Made by a program: the position numbers and the translations under genes. From an uncultured Prevotella sp. (lineage in GTDB: Bacteria > Bacteroidota > Bacteroidia > Bacteroidales > Bacteroidaceae): a DNA stretch of 15,123 nucleotides. Below the pieces are notes generated by a model. The model was not told where the DNA came from and did no database searches. It saw nothing but the letters and a program-made list of their open reading frames with translations. Shown piece by piece: positions 14,170 through 15,123 of this stretch. Within the stretch, counting starts at the first letter, position 1. Every line of letters starts with the position of its first letter. The stretch spans positions 1 to 15,123 of the forward strand of contig CAAFFL010000249.1 of the NCBI GenBank assembly GCA_900762125.1, read 5' to 3'.

Positions 14170-14226
14170 CCGCTCCCGCCGCGCCTGAAGGGCGAGGCAC
14201 CCTCCCCTGCTTCGCGGGCAGGGAAG
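14170..14226 (+). repeat. GC-rich palindromic repeat, copy C, after the TPR gene
   Basis: GCTCCCGC, the palindromic CGCC-TGAAG-GGCG (14182-14194), then CACCCTCCCCTGC, loop, and GGGCAGGGAAGG. The second part is a strong hairpin (CCCTGC/GCAGGG) and may end the TPR transcript. The order of CTCCC block, small palindrome, and CCCTCCCC block is as in copies A and B. Confidence 0.55.
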
Positions 14227-14286
14227 GTATGCTTCTTCCCCCGTCATGCTCCGGTATGCTCGTCATGAAGTTCGCTGTCAGACAAA

Positions 14287-14305
14287 CCGGGCTTACCAAG
14301 CCCGG
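14287..14305 (+). other. Perfect short hairpin before the HD-hydrolase gene
   Basis: CCGGGCTT-ACC-AAGCCCGG: an 8-bp perfect stem with a 3-base loop, 22 bases before the ATG at 14328. An A-run, not a T-run, follows, so it is not a typical terminator on this strand. It might shape the leader or belong to the palindromic repeat family. Confidence 0.55.
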
Positions 14306-14327
14306 CCGCCATAAAAAAAAGCTCCCC

Positions 14328-14957
14328 ATGAACAACTCCCTCCGTCTCCACCGCCTCATCCTCGCCATGACCGCCTACGACCACGGCGACCCCATGCGCA
14401 TCCAGCACTTCATGAAGGTGCTGGGCTACGCATCCACCATCGGACGTCTCGAGGGTCTCGACCCCGAGACCCAGGACATCTTGGAATCCGCTGCCGTCCT
14501 TCACGACATCGGCATCCACATCAGTGAACAGAAATATGGTTCTTCCAACGGGAAGTACCAGGAACAGGAAGGCCCCGCCGAAGCGCGCCGTCTCCTCGCC
14601 TCCCTCACCGAAGCAGCCGCTCCTGCAGCCTCCCTCACCGAGGAAGCGCCCGCTCCTGCAGCCAACGCTGGCCGGCTTTCCACGCCGGCCCCTCTCTACA
14701 CCCCGGCGGAGGTGGACCGCATCTGCTTCCTCATCGCCCATCACCACACCTACAACGCCATCGACGCACCGGACTACCAGATCCTCGTCGAGGCGGACTT
14801 CCTCGTCAACCTCTACGAGGACCATTCCTCCCCCGCCTCTGCAGGCACCGTTGACCCGAAAGCCGCCGAAGCCGCACAGCATGTCTACGACAAGATCTTC
14901 CGCACAGCCACAGGCCGCGCCCTCCTTCGCAGCATGTTCCTCACGCCGCGCACCTGA
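14328..14957 (+). CDS. HD-domain metal-dependent phosphohydrolase with an inserted low-complexity segment
   Basis: This 209-residue protein starts MNNSLRLHRLILAMTAYDHG; earlier in-frame starts would translate repeat and hairpin DNA. HD-superfamily ligands are visible: H27 in RIQHFMKV, H59-D60 in AAVLHDIGIHI, the HHH in CFLIAHHHTYNAI, and the last Asp in LVEADFLVNLYED. Such proteins hydrolyse phosphate esters of nucleotides or similar; the substrate here is unknown. The spacing from QEQEGPAEARRLL to the PAEVDRICFLIAHHH helix is enlarged by about 30-35 residues rich in Ala and Pro (residues 92-123). These are encoded by two near-identical 30/33-bp tandem units and a 21-base palindrome. A second, smaller enlargement (SSPASAGTVDPKAAEAA) lies before YDKIFRTATG. 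The metal-binding core is intact, so it is probably functional. Confidence 0.85.
   Translation: MNNSLRLHRLILAMTAYDHGDPMRIQHFMKVLGYASTIGRLEGLDPETQDILESAAVLHDIGIHISEQKYGSSNGKYQEQEGPAEARRLLASLTEAAAPAASLTEEAPAPAANAGRLSTPAPLYTPAEVDRICFLIAHHHTYNAIDAPDYQILVEADFLVNLYEDHSSPASAGTVDPKAAEAAQHVYDKIFRTATGRALLRSMFLTPRT
14601..14690 (+). repeat. In-frame tandem repeat and palindrome inside the HD-hydrolase gene
   Basis: Unit 1 (14601-14630) and unit 2 (14631-14663) both start TCCCTCACCGA and end GCTCCTGCAGCC; unit 2 has 3 extra bases. They encode SLTEAAAPAA and SLTEEAPAPAA. The hairpin GGCCGGC-TTTCCAC-GCCGGCC (14670-14690) follows. All steps keep the frame. Confidence 0.75.
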
Positions 14958-15000
14958 ACCGCACTAGCCATCACCGCTTCGCGCTGGGAGGAGAGGCTTT

Positions 15001-15123
15001 TTACTTTCTCATCTTCTCCACCGCCTTCTTGACGACCTTCATCGTGCTCTCGTCGCCGATGAAGACGCTGTTCAGGCCCTGCTGCTCCTGTGGCGGGTCG
15101 TTGGTGTAGTCGTCGCCGGGTAC
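15001..15123 (-). CDS. C-terminal end of an unidentified protein, truncated by window
   Basis: Forty codons are open from the window edge to a TAA at 15003-15001, reading VPGDDYTNDPPQEQQGLNSV, then FIGDESTMKVVKKAVEKMRK. The GC-rich codon use matches neighbouring genes, and the end is a basic helix. No family was recognised. It converges with the HD-hydrolase gene, 43 bases apart; that gap has a GC-rich CGCTTCGCG hairpin and a CTCCTCCC block on the minus strand. Confidence 0.6.
   Translation of the reverse strand, partial: VPGDDYTNDPPQEQQGLNSVFIGDESTMKVVKKAVEKMRK

Noticed and set aside
12043..14247. Very long 734-codon frame extending ugd upstream through the TPR gene
   Set aside because: The part before 13374 is antisense to the exported TPR gene and crosses a promoter region. 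The ATG at 13374 gives a perfect family start.

Overview
The window looks like a chromosomal piece of a Bacteroidota bacterium, most likely Bacteroidales and probably Prevotella-like. Three things support this. Intergenic regions repeatedly carry the Bacteroidota promoter element TAnnTTTG, sometimes with a TTTG-like -33 box. The first gene ends like an OMP_b-brl_3 outer-membrane barrel. The sigma factor starts with the short Bacteroidota-type RpoD N-terminus, and the AICAR transformylase is a stand-alone enzyme without the cyclohydrolase half. No tRNA, rRNA, CRISPR array, transposase or integrase was found.

Layout. (1) 1-3050 is visibly AT-richer and looks accessory or decaying: the 3' end of an outer-membrane barrel gene, a shortened ThiF/HesA-like protein, a broken PAS-LuxR regulator, and an Abi_2-type HEPN protein. 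(2) 3050-3511 is a gene-free regulatory stretch. It holds several promoter-like boxes and a hairpin with a T-run, a good candidate for a small RNA partnered with the Abi protein. (3) 3512-6402 carries a primary-type sigma factor, a small DNA-binding-like protein, AICAR transformylase, a 166-bp element with perfect 32-bp inverted ends, and a small very basic protein. (4) 6521-8098 holds a membrane-anchored AraC regulator. It is preceded by an unannotated-size 39-codon gene with its own promoter, Shine-Dalgarno and terminator. (5) 8099-12000 has a secreted GH36 alpha-galactosidase converging on a PafA-type alkaline phosphatase. (6) 12043-14166 has UDP-glucose-type 6-dehydrogenase (probably co-transcribed with the phosphatase) and, divergently, an exported TPR protein. 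(7) 14328-15123 has an HD-domain hydrolase and the end of an unidentified gene.

The GC-rich part carries a dispersed family of GC-rich palindromic sequences at the 3' ends of genes. In two cases they supply the last codons and the stop. Related-looking palindromic or tandem sequence appears to have entered the HD-hydrolase gene in frame, and possibly the dehydrogenase gene.

The two observations most worth following are the HEPN/Abi gene with its adjacent hairpin RNA, and the 39-codon gene plus terminator placed directly before the AraC-type membrane regulator.
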